NCBI GenBank assembly: GCA_037127255.1
Contig: JBANSL010000003.1
Coordinates: forward strand, 1,118,501-1,182,500
Direction of reading: 5' to 3'
Length of the DNA: 64,000 nucleotides
From: Persicaria tinctoria
Lineage: Eukaryota > Streptophyta > Magnoliopsida > Caryophyllales > Polygonaceae
Below, piece after piece: positions 12,160-23,454 of this stretch; position 1 is the stretch's first letter, and each line of letters begins with the position of its first letter. A program made the position numbers and the translations under genes. Below the pieces are notes generated by a model that made no database searches, was not told the DNA's origin, and saw only the letters and a list, made by a program, of their open reading frames with translations.

Positions 12160-13489
12160 CTACTTGATGTACTGAGACATCCACTTGAACCCTTCCCCGT
12201 ATCCCATCTTGCGCACGATACTGCACATGAAGACCTCAACTGGCCTGACATTAGATTCTGTGAGGTTTACTTTGCCCTTCCCGGTGGTGCAGTTTGAAAG
12301 ACCCAGGCTGTAGCGAAGCTCATCCTCAGAGGCGGCATACGGGATGTCAATCTTGTTCCCCAGGATGAGAAAGGGGACGGTGGCCAGAGACTCGTCTGAC
12401 AGAAGGGCATCCAGCTCCTTCTTCGACTCAGCAAACCTCTCCTTGTCAAAGGCATCCACCAAATACACCACAGCATCCACCTAAAGAAGCACATATACTT
12501 ATCAGTCAACTGCAGCAACAAACAGCGGGATATCCGAACAACTAATCCAATTAGGTCATTAGGGATTAGTTTGTCTGCAATGCACTGTGTTGCATCATGT
12601 GTTAAGAATGCTGTCTAAAATTCCCCGAAAAGCACTATGTGAGCACAAAGGAGAGCTCTTAAGATAATAAGACGGTGCCATGGTGGTTAGCATTTATCCA
12701 TCCTCTTGCAAACTGCAAAGTTCAATGATCTCAAGGATGTGAAGTTCAATGATAACAAGCCATTGAAATTGATGCAAAGATCTAAACAAGACGCTACAAC
12801 GAATGCTTGAGGAAATGTGGCGGCAAGTTCATGATATTAGGTAAGAATGGCAATTTGGCATCAGCTGTTAAAGACATCATACATTGATTTCAAGTAACAA
12901 TTCAATCTAGAGACTTTTGCAATCAGTCAGCAAACCACTTGCTTCAGAAACATGATATTACCTTGGCGTAGTAGTCCTTCCAAACGCGACGGGCAATCTG
13001 GTGACCGCCCAAATCGAAAGCCTTGAACTTGATCTTCCCAATGCTCAACTCTTCCGAGGTAGGGTGCTGTGTCGGCTGGTGTTGAACCAACCTCTGCAAC
13101 CAAAACAATAATCCATCAACTCTTCCTTGATTCCCTTCACTCCAATCAATTTCACTACTAATTTTCACCAAGCAAAACGGCAACTACGAATCTGGCAAAT
13201 TGACCAAATCCAATCACTGTTCACTAACCCCTAAATTTCTCAATTTCAGGTGAGAATAGATCACGAGATTCAACTAACTCAAGGGAATTAAAATCACGAT
13301 TACAGTAGAATTGATGGATCAATAAACAAATCCGATAGAGAGAGGGGGGAGGAAGAAGACCTCGTCCTTGAGCATGTGAAGAAGAGTTGTTTTGCCGGCA
13401 TTGTCGAGGCCGAGGAACAAGATCTTGGCCTCCTTCTGCCATAGGCCAAGCGAAGCGAGAATCCCATAGAACCAATCCCAAAGAAACAT
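12160..13489 (-). CDS. SAR1: small GTPase SAR1 (COPII coat initiator)
   Basis: SAR1 starts COPII vesicle budding at the endoplasmic reticulum: GTP-bound SAR1 inserts its N-terminal helix in the membrane and recruits Sec23-Sec24. Three coding exons (13489-13361, 13093-12962, 12480-12160) join at GT-AG sites to give 193 residues, the usual plant length. The start [17 protein letters not shown] is the amphipathic helix. The P-loop GLDNAGKTT is at residues 28-36, switch I carries the conserved Thr of HPTSEEL, switch II is DLGGHQ, the guanine-specificity motif is NKID, and the end is the SAR1-type [14 protein letters not shown]. All nucleotide-binding motifs are intact. The leader lies about 13490-13700. 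Confidence 0.97.
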
Positions 13490-14189
13490 CGCTTTTCAGT
13501 ACTCACCCCGATGACCGATCCCTCAAGTAGAAACGATTGGATTTTGATCCCCGCCAAATAATCAGACCAGTCAGGACAATCAGATCTCGCCTGAGATTGA
13601 GATTCGGAATCTTGCTCAAGAGGCAATCAATCGTTCCACTGCAACTGATATCTTCCCCGGGAAATCGAGAAATTTTTCTGGTCGGCGATGGAGATGTGGA
13701 GAGATAGAGGGGAGTGGACGGTGTCTCTCGTTTTTGTCTTTTGCTTGTTGTGACTTGTGCCTTATTGTCTAGCGACGTCGTTTTGGAATCTCTCGATTTG
13801 TCCAAAAGTATCCTCCGATTTAAGGGCGTGTTTGGCAAATTGAAGGCTTTTTAGAGGTTGGGTATTTTTTAGGAGTTGGAGTTTATTTTGGGTATTATGG
13901 AGGTGCAGGAGTTGGAGGTTTTATTTTAAAAATAACCTTGTAAAAAAAATGATTGGTGTTTGGTTGGTATAAGGGGTTGGACCGTTGGAGGTATATTTAT
14001 GGGGAAAATGACTATAATACCCTCACTTTCTTTCTTCATCCCCTACCCATTGTCCTCCTCTTTCTTTCCAAAACCCTAAACGTTCGCCGCTGGCCACTTG
14101 AAGGTAAGCCCTTCCTCCTCCTACGATTTTCGAATTCGATTCAAGGTAATCCCTTCCTCCTCCTCCAATTTTCGAATTCGACCCAAAAG

Positions 14190-14400
14190 GGGATCGGGAT
14201 TGAAGGTGGGTTGCTGGTCGGTAACGTTTTCAATGGTGAATCCAGTGGGGACTGGGATTGAAGATGGGTTGCTGGTCGGTAATGTTTTCGATGGTGAATC
14301 GAGTGCTGGTCGGTTGCTTTTTCGATGGTGAATCGAGTGGGGACTGGGATTGAAGGTGGGTCGATGGTCGAAGGTGGGTTGCTGGTCGGCAAGCGAAGAA
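14190..14400. repeat. short tandem repeats of about 60 bp
   Basis: Phrases GGGATTGAAGRTGGGTTGCTGG, with GGTCGGTAA and TTTTCGATGGTGAATC, recur three to four times with spacing of about 60 and 90 bp. All overlapping open frames on both strands arise from this repeat. Confidence 0.65.
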
Positions 14401-14654
14401 CGAAGGTGAGTGCGAGTGCGAGGGAAGCTCTGAAGGGCAAAAGTGAACAAAATCCGATAACCTCATAAAATAAACTCCCGAAGCTACCACCTCAAGCTTC
14501 TAAAATCAGGAAAAAAAAAGCTCCACCTCCAACCCCATAACCTTGAGTCAAAGTTGCTTTCATACATGGAGCTTCAAAGCTTCCATTTTTTTTAAACCTC
14601 CAAAACCTCTTGACAATTTTTATTTTTTTTATACAAGTAAGGATTTGGATGGGT

Positions 14655-14993
14655 CTAGTCCCTACTAGACCACCATCCAAGAGCATCTTTGCGGATGAGA
14701 ATACAAAGATGTCTATCTATATGAGAATCTGGGCAGGTAGAAGACTCGAAGAGGTGAGAGATGTGGTTGGCACATCTGTTAATCTCCCGGAAGCAGTGCG
14801 AGAGGTCAACATGGTTGAAGGACCGGAGAAGCATGGGGATGTCTGTCGTGAGCATCTCAATTTCCCATGGGCAGGACCAACACCCCTTGATTGCATTAAT
14901 CACCGTTAGGTTGTCGCCTTCAATATGAATATTAGACAGATCCAACTCCTTTGCCTTTTGGATGCCCAAAAGAAGTCCCATAACCTCATTCAT
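14655..14993 (-). pseudogene. LINE-type RNase H domain fragment
   Basis: A 112-codon open frame resembles the RNase H domain at the C-terminus of plant non-LTR retrotransposons. Visible marks are the acidic MNEVMGLLLGIQKA helix, the IEGDN acidic motif, and HCFREINRCANHISHL near the end, matching the family pattern H-x-REaNraAdhLA. The reverse transcriptase is absent, so this is a remnant. Confidence 0.65.
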
Positions 14994-15312
14994 AAGTGGT
15001 GACAGCTGCTTTCAAACACGCCCCAACTCTCCCTCCCCCATTTTGATGTTTTTAGACTGGACGTAAGAATTAAAAAATATTTTATTGACATTTAAATACC
15101 CTCTAAAATAATTTTCTCTTCAATCGAGTTTATTATGGACAAATTTGATTGTTTGAAATAAAAATAAAAGTATAATTTAAGTTGAAAATAGTGAAAAGGT
15201 AAATAAAGTGTAATTATTATTTTTAAAAGATCAAATATTATTAATGAAACATTTTCACTCAAACATCAAATATTTTAGATCGGATGGAGTATTTAACACG
15301 TTAAAAATTATA

Positions 15313-15548
15313 CACCCATGTATCAAAATATAAGTCATTTTACTTTTTCGATACATTTTTAATGTGTTAAAAACTTTATAAAATATTTTTAAAAATTAAA
15401 ATTTTTAAAAATATTTTCAAAACTATTATTGATAAATTTGAAATTATTTCAAAAAATTTGGATTTTTTTTTTGGATATTTTGAAGAGTACTAACACATTA
15501 AAAAAGCGTGGTAAAAGTAAAATGACTTATATTTTGAGACTGATGTAG
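15313..15548. mobile_element. palindromic MITE flanked by TA
   Basis: The left arm CAAAATATAAGTCATTTTAC is complemented by the right arm ending at 15548, and TA flanks both sides (15311-15312, 15549-15550). This fits a Stowaway-like element with ends unlike the CTCCCTCCGTC family. Confidence 0.65.
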
Positions 15549-15550
15549 TA

Positions 15551-16580
15551 TTAAATATCAATTTTTTAATTATTTATAAAAAATACAGTACAATCTAATA
15601 TTTATTAGTAAGTTTAGATTAAAAAATAGGAGTATTTTTCATGCATTAACTACTCGAATTGAGTTTAAAGATAGAAACTAGTTTTCAACTTTAACTACTC
15701 GTAATGTTTATGAAAATATTTTTATAGATCACAAAATGCGATCTATTCGAGTTTTAATTTGAATTGAGTTTCAAAATGTCTTCGTGTTGAAGCCTTGAAG
15801 GCGAATGTCACAGTTTTGTGTCGTATCGACACTAAATAATACTCCGTAAACAGGAATATATTGCATCCCTGGAAATATCTTTACTACATAACCGTCAATG
15901 TAACATTGGATATAACTTATACTACTATAAGAATATATAGACATATAGGATGTGTATGGTTAAACAAATAAACAGTTAAAAATTAATTATTTATGGGTGT
16001 TTATTTTTTAAACAGTTTTTTTGGTTGTTTGGATGACCAAAATAAACATAAACGTGTTAAAAAAATAAGCTAGAAAAGGGAGGTTATTTGAGTGTTTATT
16101 TTGTACAAGTATTGTTTTACCCATTCCCTTTTAACTTATTTGGTTTGAAAGTACCACAATACCCCTCTAATAACAACCAAATAAACTCTACTTTTTTATA
16201 AATAAACTGTTTTTTGCTCCCATACGGAGATTATCTTGTTGTTTAAATTTTTAACTACTTTACCAACAGTTTATAAATTTTACCCTGTTTATAATTTTAG
16301 TCAGTTTATTAATCCCGTCTCACACGAATCCATACTATATATAGAGTATTCAAACATACAAGTAAACAATTTAAGGTGCTTCTCTTAGACCGCCCCTAGA
16401 CCAGACTTAAAATATTTGGGATTGGGCCAGATGGCCCAATAAACGGTGGGTTGGGATGAATACCGCCGGCCCATCTAACACCATGGAATCGATCAAAGAT
16501 TAGCAGTGGAAGTGTCATAGATGGAGAAAGCAGTAAACAATGACATCAATAATAATGAAGAATCCCTTTCATAAAAACAA
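15551..16580. other. intergenic, no gene seen
   Basis: AT-rich. 15950-16330 holds repeated ATAAACAGTT and AACAGTTTAT phrases and may be another decayed inverted-repeat element. I found no coding or RNA signal. Confidence 0.4.
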
Positions 16581-16582
16581 TT

Positions 16583-16834
16583 ATTTTTTTTTTTATTTTT
16601 TTTAATTTGCGTGGGGGTTCCGAGGTTGTCGACTAATCCCCACGGGTTCGAGCCCTAGCCTGCAAAGGACCCGAACCGGGCAAGCCAGGCGGCAAGCCAC
16701 CAGGCAGGCTCACACCCAAGCCAATGAAGGCTTGAGCACCCACTTAATTACACAAAGTGTAAGTAATGGGATTTGAACCCTTGACCTCTTGCAAGGGTTA
16801 CCTCTCTCTTACCACTAGGGCAAGAGGTCATTGG
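16583..16834 (-). mobile_element. tRNA-derived SINE
   Basis: On the minus strand the 5' part has TTGCCCTAGTGG (A-box-like; plus 16811-16822) and GGTTCAAATCC (B box; plus 16769-16779), the internal RNA polymerase III promoter of tRNA genes at normal spacing. A tRNA-unrelated body follows, and the 3' end is a long A-rich tail, seen on the plus strand as the T run at 16583-16615. It does not fold as an intact tRNA. Confidence 0.7.
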
Positions 16835-17111
16835 TAGGGTAAACAGCTAAATAGTTAATGGTTGTGGCCCTGTGGCTGATATATCACGCTAAAATTGACT
16901 AAAGAAATGAAAAATATCATCAAACACCTTTTCCATTTTAAGGATTTTAAAGTTTTTTTTAACAGTTTTTCATCTTATTTTTCAAAATGAGTAAAAAAGA
17001 TAGATTTTTTTCCTTTTAAATTTACATTATTTTCTAAAACTAAATAAGTTTTTAGATTTTCGGACTGGGAAAGTCGCTGAGGTTTGAGCAAAAATTATTA
17101 AAAGCATATTA

Positions 17112-17285
17112 ATTCTTCCGATCTAAAATAAGTATTATTTTGAAAGAAAAAGTAGTCAACAAATGCAATTTTCAACAATAATTTTAATTCATCAATCTAT
17201 TAAATTGCATAGAAAATATAAAACGACACTTATTTTGGATCAAATTCAATAGTCTAAAACGACACTTATTTTGGATCGGAGGTAG
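17112..17285. mobile_element. decayed Stowaway-like MITE
   Basis: The right end ACTTATTTTGGATCGGAGGTAG followed by TA mirrors the left CTTCCGATCTAAAATAAGT. The internal ACGACACTTATTTTGGATC is repeated. The ends resemble the Stowaway consensus with changes. Confidence 0.55.
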
Positions 17286-17289
17286 TATA

Positions 17290-18005
17290 TATTTGATTTT
17301 TCCATTTTGAAAAAATTTTAGAGAAACACTACATTAATAAAGTTGTTTGACCTTTCATCACTATTTGAAATTATAAGAAAATATTAATTAAAAATGGAGC
17401 CTTATATCGGATCACCATACAAAAGGAGGTAAATTTGGCCGTTATATTTAGTTCACTCCATTTGCACGGCGGGATTTCGCAATATTTAGCTGACCTCGAA
17501 ATTTGGCCGTTATATTTAGCTGACCTCGAAATTCGGTATTAGCTATCTGCCGACTTGGGAATTAGGCATTGGCAAAGCTGTCGACCAGATCCCACGTGTG
17601 ATCTCCCACTCAGCGAACCAGTACATAGCTGCCGACTTAGGAACTCGACATCGACACCGTGCGAATGGCGAAAAAAATGGTCGTGTGAATAACAGATCCC
17701 CCAGTATCATAGTATTATTTGTTAATAGTATTATTGTTTCATTTTTTATTGCAAATTCGATGCACCAAAGATTTACAAATGTTAATGACACGCACAATTC
17801 ATAATCACAGCGGTTGGGCCCACATGGAGGTGACTTTAATTGAGGGATCCGCGTAATGTAGGTCCCACAAATAAATTCGAAATTCAGGTAATTGGAAGGA
17901 AGAGCGCTGCTTGTCGTAGCTAGCCGTTTATCACCGATCACGCACCATTATACTATTCATTTACTCAATTTAATTTAATTTATTTAATTTATTTTATACA
18001 AGATA
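17290..18005. other. intergenic, no gene recognised
   Basis: A 132-codon minus-strand frame at 17543-17941 has no domain that I recognise. A repeated phrase TTTGGCCGTTATATTTAG occurs at about 17440 and 17503. Confidence 0.4.
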
Positions 18006-18009
18006 AGAG

Positions 18010-18430
18010 TTTACTGATTCATAATCCAATTGTGTCGGGTCGCTGCTTTGACGTGGGTATCTTTAGTTTCAAGTTGGGTTACAGTATCGAACGTTCTGTT
18101 ATGATCGAGATGATCGTTGTTGTGTTTGTGATTTTCGAAAATCCCTCATCTAAGTGGGGCAATATGCCAACGTCGGTGATCCGTACTTTCTCATGATTCG
18201 CCCTTTTCGGTGGTGCGTTGCTGTTCTCCGCCTTCTCGGCATTCGTGGCTCGTCTTAGATCTCCTTCGACTCCTCCGTCGGCTGGCGGTTTATATGGGTT
18301 CTTTGAGTTGTTTCTTTCACCTGTGTTAATTTGTGCATGTGTTTAGTATGTTGACGGTTAGCCCATCTCCCGATTCATCGACCTCTTGGATTCAAGTTGG
18401 TCTGAACTCAAATTTTTACCTAATAAAAAA
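18010..18430 (+). mobile_element. retroelement 3' end, first copy
   Basis: A GC-richer island ends in an A run at about 18422-18430. It shares phrases with 55430-55985, notably GATCGARRTGATCGT, then CCTCATCTARGTGG, then GTGATCC. Two dispersed copies, same strand, both ending in A-rich tails, fit 5'-truncated non-LTR retrotransposons. No reading frame survives. Confidence 0.45.
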
Positions 18431-18703
18431 AATCCAAATGCGTCTTTACAAAAGAGGATTAGGAATTTAGATTTATCATCTACCTGAGTTTCACGTCATG
18501 AAAGATATGTTTTACAAACAGCTTCCTCAAAACACCTGCAATACACGTATTAAATCAAATTTTTATTTCAAAAAGAAAATGATATTTCTATGTAAGTAAG
18601 TATTTTATTTATAATGAATTAGATTAATACTATTCATTTAATTAAAAAAAGATGTATATTTTGTAATGGTTGCTAAAAAGTTTTTTTCTTTTCATCTAAG
18701 ATG

Positions 18704-19402
18704 ATAAATTACATAAAACCACCCTTTAAATATGGATGTTTTCACTTAACCACCCCTTAAATTCAAAATTACAGAAAACCACCCTTTAAATGATATTTGT
18801 TTACAAATCACCACCCATTTAACTATTTTCGTCACTTTATCATTAAATATATTATATTTTAATATTTTTAAACTCAAATTTCATTGTAAATATATTCAAA
18901 ATTTGAATTTAAGGGCCAAATTATATTTTAGGGACCATTGTATTTATTTTTAAAAATAATAATCAATAATGCCTAGAATTTTTATCTTAATTTATGTTTG
19001 AAAATGTTTATAAATTGTTAAAACATTATGTAAATTACTCTTATTTAAAATATAAATAAATAAGAGTAAATTCCATAATATTTTAAAATTTTATAAACAT
19101 TTTCAACCATAACATAAGATAATAATTCTAGGCTATATTTATTATTATTTTTTTAAAATAAATAAAATAATCCCTAAAATATGATCGAGTCCTTAAACTC
19201 AAAATATGAATATATTTACAATCAAATTTGAGTTTAAAAATATTAAAATATAATATATTTAATGATAAAATAAAGAAAATAGTTGAATGGGTGGTGAGTT
19301 GTAAGCAAATATCTTTTAAAGGGTGGTTTTATGTAATTTTGAATTTAAGGGGTGGTTAAGTGAAAACACTCATATTTAAAGGGTGATTTTCTGTAATTTT
19401 GC
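18704..19402. repeat. roughly 700-bp near-perfect inverted repeat (hairpin)
   Basis: Two arms of about 345 bp meet near 19053. Each arm begins AATTACAKAAAAYCACCC and repeats the phrase ACCACCCTTTAAAT about three times before running into AT-rich sequence. The arms are close to identical, with scattered mismatches. It is probably a foldback transposon or large MITE. A transcript through it would form long double-stranded RNA. Confidence 0.85.
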
Positions 19403-19404
19403 CT

Positions 19405-19976
19405 AAAAAATATTTGATTCAATAAAAAGAACACTTAATGTCCAATAATTCTATATATAAAAATTGTATACATCAATATTAATGGTAGATATAAATTTAA
19501 AATATTAATATTTTATATATACATCGTATTTATTATTTCCTGAGTGACATAAAAAAAACTCTGATAAAAAACGTACACTCCATCTTTTCACAAACCTAAT
19601 TCAATCGATTCATCCACTTTATATCTGAATTGAATATTATATAATTCATTTAAGCCTTTCTTTCACATGTAATTTAAGAACATAAATAAAACCACGGACT
19701 TATAATTAAGGATAATAATTGTACATGATGTGATCATCAATAACTAAACTACTGGATAAGAAGAGACTAAATGCACGATTATTAAATTTCTCATACATGT
19801 CTTCTTGATTAATCTGAATTTGGCTTAAAAATAGTAAGATATATCTACCATAATTGAAAAAAACATTATTGAAAGTTATGAGTTTCAAATAACAAATTAT
19901 CTGAGTATATTGTAAATAACATTAATCAATTACCTTGATTAAATTATATTAAGAATTTAAGATAAAGATGTTTTAA
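19405..19976. other. AT-rich intergenic, no gene seen
   Basis: No coding, RNA or repeat signal that I can support. Confidence 0.4.
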
Positions 19977-20169
19977 TTAAATTTAGGGGCATTTTGCAAA
20001 ATAGCCACCAAAATGGGCGTAATTTGCGAAATAGCCGCGTTCTGGGACAATTTAATGAAATAGCCGCTATATAAACATTTTTCTCTCTCCTGTCCTAATT
20101 TTTCTCTCTCCCGTCCAGATTCTCTCACCGGACCTCTCTCGCCCTCACGCTCTCTCGTCCTCGCCGTCG

Positions 20170-20600
20170 CTCGATGTGCGAATTTCACCAAATTCCTTTC
20201 AATTGAAGATTCCCGATGATCCTGGCTATCGATGGCGTCGCAAGGGAGCGATTGCTCAGATCCGGACTGGAGGTCGAGCGAGGCGGATCGAGGGAGCGAT
20301 TGGAGGTCGAGCGAACGACGACGTCCAGATCCGGACTGGAGGTCGAACGAGGCGGCGCAAGGGAGCGATTGCTCAGATCCGGCCTGGAGCGAGGTCGAGC
20401 GGCTGGAGATCGGCGCAGAGACGGCGAGGCGCAGGCCGACGACGTTCTTCTTCGCAGGCCGACGACGCGGAGGCGGCGAGGCGCAGGCCGAGGGGTGTCG
20501 AGCCAGCGGCCGTGGATCCGAGCGGGCCGGAGGCGGAGCCGGAGGCGGCGCAGGCCCTGCGTTCTCTTCGGAGAAATCTGGAGGAAGAAGAAGCATTTTT
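20170..20600 (+). other. GC-rich subterminal segment of the Pack-MULE, left side
   Basis: Open in several frames on both strands. It is made of repeats of GAGCGATTGCTCAGATCCGG and GGACTGGAGGTCGAGCGAGG. The predicted proteins are low-complexity Arg/Ser/Gly sequences without domains. I take the open frames to be composition effects, although a 124-codon plus-strand frame starting at 20232 cannot be excluded as transcribed. Confidence 0.5.
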
Positions 20601-20916
20601 CAATAAATTACAAAACTTACCCCATAATTATGAAAATTAAAAAAAACTATCTATATTTTATTATGTGATCCATAGTCTATATTTTTATTTTTATTTTTGC
20701 ACAAAAAAATGTTATACTTGCACAACATATGATTATATTTGCACAAGCACAACATACGGTTATATTTGCACGACAAAATGTAAAATAAAATTTAAAAAAA
20801 ACTAAATTCGGGTCATATTTGCACAACTTACCGATATATTTGCATAACATACTCTTATATTTGCACAACAAAATGTTAAAGAAATAAAAAAAAATATAGA
20901 TTATGGATCGCTTACA

Positions 20917-22760
20917 GTTTATTGAGAAAGTCTGAAATTATATTGAGATAAAATAAGATCATTTTGAGAATAATTTCACAAGTCTCGATTGTCGTGCAAC
21001 TCTTAAAACAGAGTCGTGCAACTCTTAAAACAGAGTTGTGCAACTCTTACAACATAGTCGTGCAACACTTAAAACAAGAGTCGTGCAACTCTTAAATTAA
21101 AACAGAGTCGTGAAACTGTTACAACAGAGTCATTCAACTCTTAAAACAGAGTCGTGAAACTCTTAAAACAGAGGCGTGCAACTCTTAAAACAGAGTCGTG
21201 CAACTCTTACAACAGAGTCGTGCAACTCTTACAACAGAGTCGTGCAACTCTTAAAATAATGATATATATAATGAAAAGTGTTTCTTAGAGGTGCTGACAC
21301 AAATAAAATACAGTTGTGAAAATCTAAACTAAAGCTGTGCAACTCTAAACTAAAGTTGTGCAACTCTAAACTAAAGTTGTGCGACTCTAAAATACAGTTG
21401 TGCAACCTTAAAAATGTGCTGACATGAAGAAAAAAAAAGTGCTGACACGGAAAAAATACATACCGAACTACAAAGTTATTACTTAGGAAGATGACTCGAT
21501 TGTAACTAATATCAGTGTCAGCACTAATTGTAACTAATATCAGTGTCAACACTAATTGTACCTAGTATCAGTGTCAGCACTAATTGTAACAAATATTAGT
21601 GTCAGCACTAATTTTCATCACTAGTGTGCAAAAATAAAGTATTGATGAGCAAAAATAAGAGCATGTTGTGCAATAATTTATTGAGAAAGTATGAAATTAT
21701 ATTGAGAGAAAATAAAATCATGTTGAGAACAAATTCACAAGTCTCGATTGTTGTGCAAAAATAACCTATTGTTGAGCAAAAATAAGATGATGTTGTGCAA
21801 TAATTTATTGAGAAAATATGAAATTATATTGAGATAAAATAAAATCATGCTGAGCACAATTTCACAAGTGTCGATTGTTGTGCAAAAATAACATATTGTT
21901 GAACAAAAATAAGATGATGTTGAGCAAAATTTCACCAATCTCTCATGTTGTGCAATTTTACTCTATTGATGAGCAAAAATAAGATCGTGCAACTTTTAAA
22001 ACAGAGTCGTGCAACTCTTAAAACAGAGTCGTGCAGCTCTTAAAACAAGAGTCGTGCAACTCTTAACACAGAGTTGTGCAACTCTTAAAACAGAGTCGTG
22101 CAACTCTTAAAACAGAGTCGTGCAACTCTTACATCGTATGTTGTGCAAAATATAGTTTCACAAATATGATCCATCAAGCCTGGATAACAATTTCACAAAT
22201 ATGATCCAAATCAAGTTTTTTTTTTCTACATGGATAATAATTTTTTTTACTTTATAATATTATTCGTGCGCATTTTATTCTAATTTGTGTACTTTTTATT
22301 CTATTTGTGTCAGCACTTTTTTCAAATATTTTTTTTTTCACGTTAGCACTTTTTTAAAATAAGATCATATTGAGAATAAATTCACAGGTCTCGATTGTCG
22401 TGCAAATCTTAAAATAGAGTCGTGCATTTCTTACAACAGAGTCGTGCAACTCTTCCAACAGAGGCGTGCAACTCTTAAAATAGGATTGTGCAACTCTTAC
22501 AACAGGGTCGTGCAACTCTTAAAACAGGGTCGTGCAACTCTTATAACAGAGTCGTGCAACTCTTAAAACAGGGTCGTGCAACTCTTATAACAGAGTCGTG
22601 CAACTCTTAAAATAGAGTCGTGCAACTCTTAAAACAGAGTCGTGCAACTCTTACAAGAGAGTCGTGCAACTCTTATAACAGAGTCGTGCAACTTTTAACA
22701 CAGAGTCGTGCAACTCTTGACACAGAGTCGTGCAACTCTTACAACAGAGCCGTGCAACTC
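20917..22760. repeat. 22-bp minisatellite arrays with higher-order modules
   Basis: The unit begins TCGTGCAACTCTTA and ends AAACAGAG. It occurs about 12 times at 20993-21260, about 7 times at 21983-22140 and about 17 times at 22395-22760, mostly exactly 22 bp apart; a shorter related unit (GTTGTGCAACTCTAAACTAAA) repeats at 21310-21410. A roughly 85-bp AT-rich module (TTTATTGAGAAAG, AAATTATATTGAGA, TTCACAAGTCTCGATTGT) appears near 20920, 21665 and 21795 and partly at 22360; the first and last run straight into 22-bp arrays. It is non-coding and lies inside the Pack-MULE. Confidence 0.9.
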
Positions 22761-23454
22761 TAAAATTTCATAGTGTTATTCATGAAATTTATAGTTTTAT
22801 TCATACAAACTAAAATCTTATTTTAAAATGTATGTTAATCAATTACATTATGTTTATAATGTAATTTTAAAATAGCGTTGCTGTACGATTATATCCTTCT
22901 AATAACTTATAGTACTGTCACCATGAGTAGCTGGAAGATAACTATTCGAGACCTGTTTCTCCTTTTCTTTTCTTTTCCTTTTGGCTGGATTACAAAATTT
23001 TGTCTGTTTTATAGTACCATTACCATCACCATGGTATTGAATCTAAACCCTACCCAACTCGACTCATATCGCTACTGTAAACAACTCTTCAATGTTACGA
23101 AAACCACAACACTCGTATCCATGCGATGGTTTTCTTATTCCTGCATTGCATCATGCTGCCAATCTATGATGATAAATTATCTCAAAACTATTTTCCGTTA
23201 CACTTGAATAAAAATTGATTCATATAGCAGCTACTAGTGTGTAATTTATATAGGTAGTTCACCAAAAGACAAGGAAAGCATGATTGGAAACCCCTACCAA
23301 AATTGTTGCTGACGGAAAAAAGAATTTAGATGGCCAAGCCGCCAGCGCCAAGGTATATACTTCACACAAAGATAAATAGCATTTCTTCCAGACTATTTGC
23401 TTGTTATGACAAAGCAAAGGTAACTCGTCGCTTTATAGGAGACAGACAAGCTAC

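Larger units (their letters stand above)
13828..15020. mobile_element. composite element with GGGCGTGTTTG ends
   Basis: The left end GGGCGTGTTTGGCAAATTG (13826 onward) is mirrored at about 15005-15025 by the complement of GGGGCGTGTTTGAAAGC. Inside are GC-rich tandem repeats (14190-14400) and a LINE RNase H piece (14655-14993). I cannot tell whether the outer ends belong to one element or two nested ones, and no target duplication is clear. Confidence 0.4.

Noticed and set aside
15040..15290. Possible further Stowaway element ending GATCGGATGGAGTA
   Set aside because: Only one end resembles the family; no convincing opposite end or TA duplication.
16769..16832. tRNA gene suggested by pol III A and B boxes
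   Set aside because: The acceptor and anticodon arms do not form a proper cloverleaf, and an A-rich tail follows a longer body, so a SINE is the better reading.
17543..17941. 132-codon open frame, minus strand
   Set aside because: No recognisable domain, no splice or promoter context, and surroundings of transposon debris.
20993..22760. Regular 22-bp repeats that superficially resemble a CRISPR array
   Set aside because: The units are directly adjacent with no unique spacers, and this is a plant genome. They are a minisatellite.
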